Shown: positions 63,253 to 64,000 of the stretch, piece after piece
Numbering within the stretch: the first letter of the stretch is position 1
How the letters are laid out: every line of letters begins with the position of its first letter
Origin: Protonemura montana
Lineage: Eukaryota > Arthropoda > Insecta > Plecoptera > Nemouridae
Reading direction: 5' to 3'
Length of the DNA: 64,000 nt
Assembly: GCA_947568835.1 (NCBI GenBank)
Contig: OX387602.1
Coordinates: 2,388,570-2,452,569 of the forward strand
Notes under the pieces: generated by a model
Databases searched by the model: none
Told to the model about the DNA's origin: nothing
The model's input: the letters and a program-made list of their open reading frames with translations, nothing else
Program-made: the position numbers and the translations under genes

Positions 63253-64000
63253 GCGTCGAGTGCTGGGTGCCGAGCGACGGGCGACGGGCCTCGACGCACG
63301 CAGCGCAGCGCGGTCCTCGGCAGTCGCGCGGGATCAGGACCTCCTATACCCGTCCTGGGTGGCCTGGCAAAGGGAACGATACACTCGCCGGCAGGAGCAT
63401 GGACAGCCGAAGACACGGCGACTTGCGTGCGTGGGTGGGGCTGATTGAGAATCGATTCACACGCTTTGAGTCTGGCGGCAATATCAATATAGGTTGGTAT
63501 TTTACCTTAATTGGTATGCGCCACCAAGTGAATGAAATTGTGGTGAATGGCAAATAGATGATGTATACTACAGACCAGTAAATTGCTTTCAAAATAATGT
63601 GAGGGCAGCGTAAATAAGTCAGGAAAGCATATGAGAAGAACTTGTATATGATATGTGAACCGACGCGTACCTTTTGGAAATCGATAAATTATATTAGTTT
63701 ATTCGTTCATCGAGGAAAAGTGGGTTGGATCGTTGGTCTGACGGCCGAGTTCAGCCTGTAGGTGTTTGGGGTAGACGGAAATACCCGGGAAGCATCGCCT
63801 TCGGTGGCTGCGAACACAGATAGCGGGCGGACGGGGCGGCATTCCCGCGTGGTAGAGACGGGCCAGGCAGCCAGCTACTGTCGGCCGGGGTGTAATCTGC
63901 ATAACCGTGTCCATGTTCGCTAATGCTTATTGTCCGTGCCGGCTCGTATCTGACACGAAAGTGTGACCGGCCAAGAGCAATGGGTCGACGTTACTCCCTC
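63253..64000. other. Promoter-upstream region of the minus-strand gene
   Basis: GC-rich at 63.25-63.45 and 63.72-63.90 kb, AT-rich between. Open frames here are GC-driven and lie on both strands. No TATA box is placed to serve the 63,250 start. Confidence 0.45.

Overview
The window looks like non-coding DNA of an animal nuclear genome, most likely an arthropod. It is AT-leaning and scattered with microsatellites and long poly-C/poly-G tracts. There is no operon-like packing, no long open frame with a recognisable domain, and no rRNA, convincing tRNA, CRISPR array or recognisable transposon protein. The arthropod assignment rests mainly on core-promoter syntax: a TCAGTC initiator with a DPE at exactly +28, and a separate TATA plus TCAG start. 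It is an inference, not a species identification.

Two transcription-start/first-exon composites stand out. On the minus strand near 63.0-63.25 kb, an initiator/DPE promoter leads through a roughly 220-nt leader to a 52-nt coding exon. That exon encodes a complete signal-peptide-like stretch and ends in a phase-1 GTAATT donor. Downstream on the same strand I can assemble a tentative secreted-protein gene with exons near 37.7, 34.7 and 16.3 kb. Each of the two internal pieces is open in exactly one frame, and the phases agree (1, then 0, then 1, then stop). The result would be about 103 residues with four cysteines and no family I recognise, spread over about 47 kb. On the plus strand at 43.94-44.03 kb, a TATA box, a TCAG initiator and a 46-nt leader precede a nine-residue first exon ending in GTATGT. 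This lies inside intron 1 of the minus-strand model, and its later exons are not resolved.

The long first intron of the minus-strand model contains an almost ideal ratchet-type site: 11 T, then CATTCCAG directly abutting GTAAGC, at 41.41 kb. Weaker sites of the same kind occur on that strand at 45.33, 23.51 and 6.49 kb. The 16.33-kb acceptor also has this form (TTTCAG abutting GTGAGT), so it may be a recursive splice site rather than the last exon. I saw no site of equal quality on the plus strand. This is the most interesting biological hypothesis in the window.

The clearest structural oddity is a pair of perfect palindromes at 19,025-19,078 (27-bp arms) and 19,083-19,114 (16-bp arms), only 4 bp apart. 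Other repeats are a 15-bp minisatellite at 1.45 kb, an 11-bp minisatellite at 19.8 kb, several GC-rich short repeats, and homopolymers of 27 C, 20 G, 17 G and 20 C.

Most remaining sequence is AT-rich intergenic or intronic DNA, punctuated by GC-rich islands (about 4.95, 7.0, 10.0, 14.8, 15.4, 21.4, 29.8, 40.7, 48.7, 52.5, 53.7, 57.2 and 63.3 kb). Some islands have long open frames, but usually on both strands, so they are treated as unproven.
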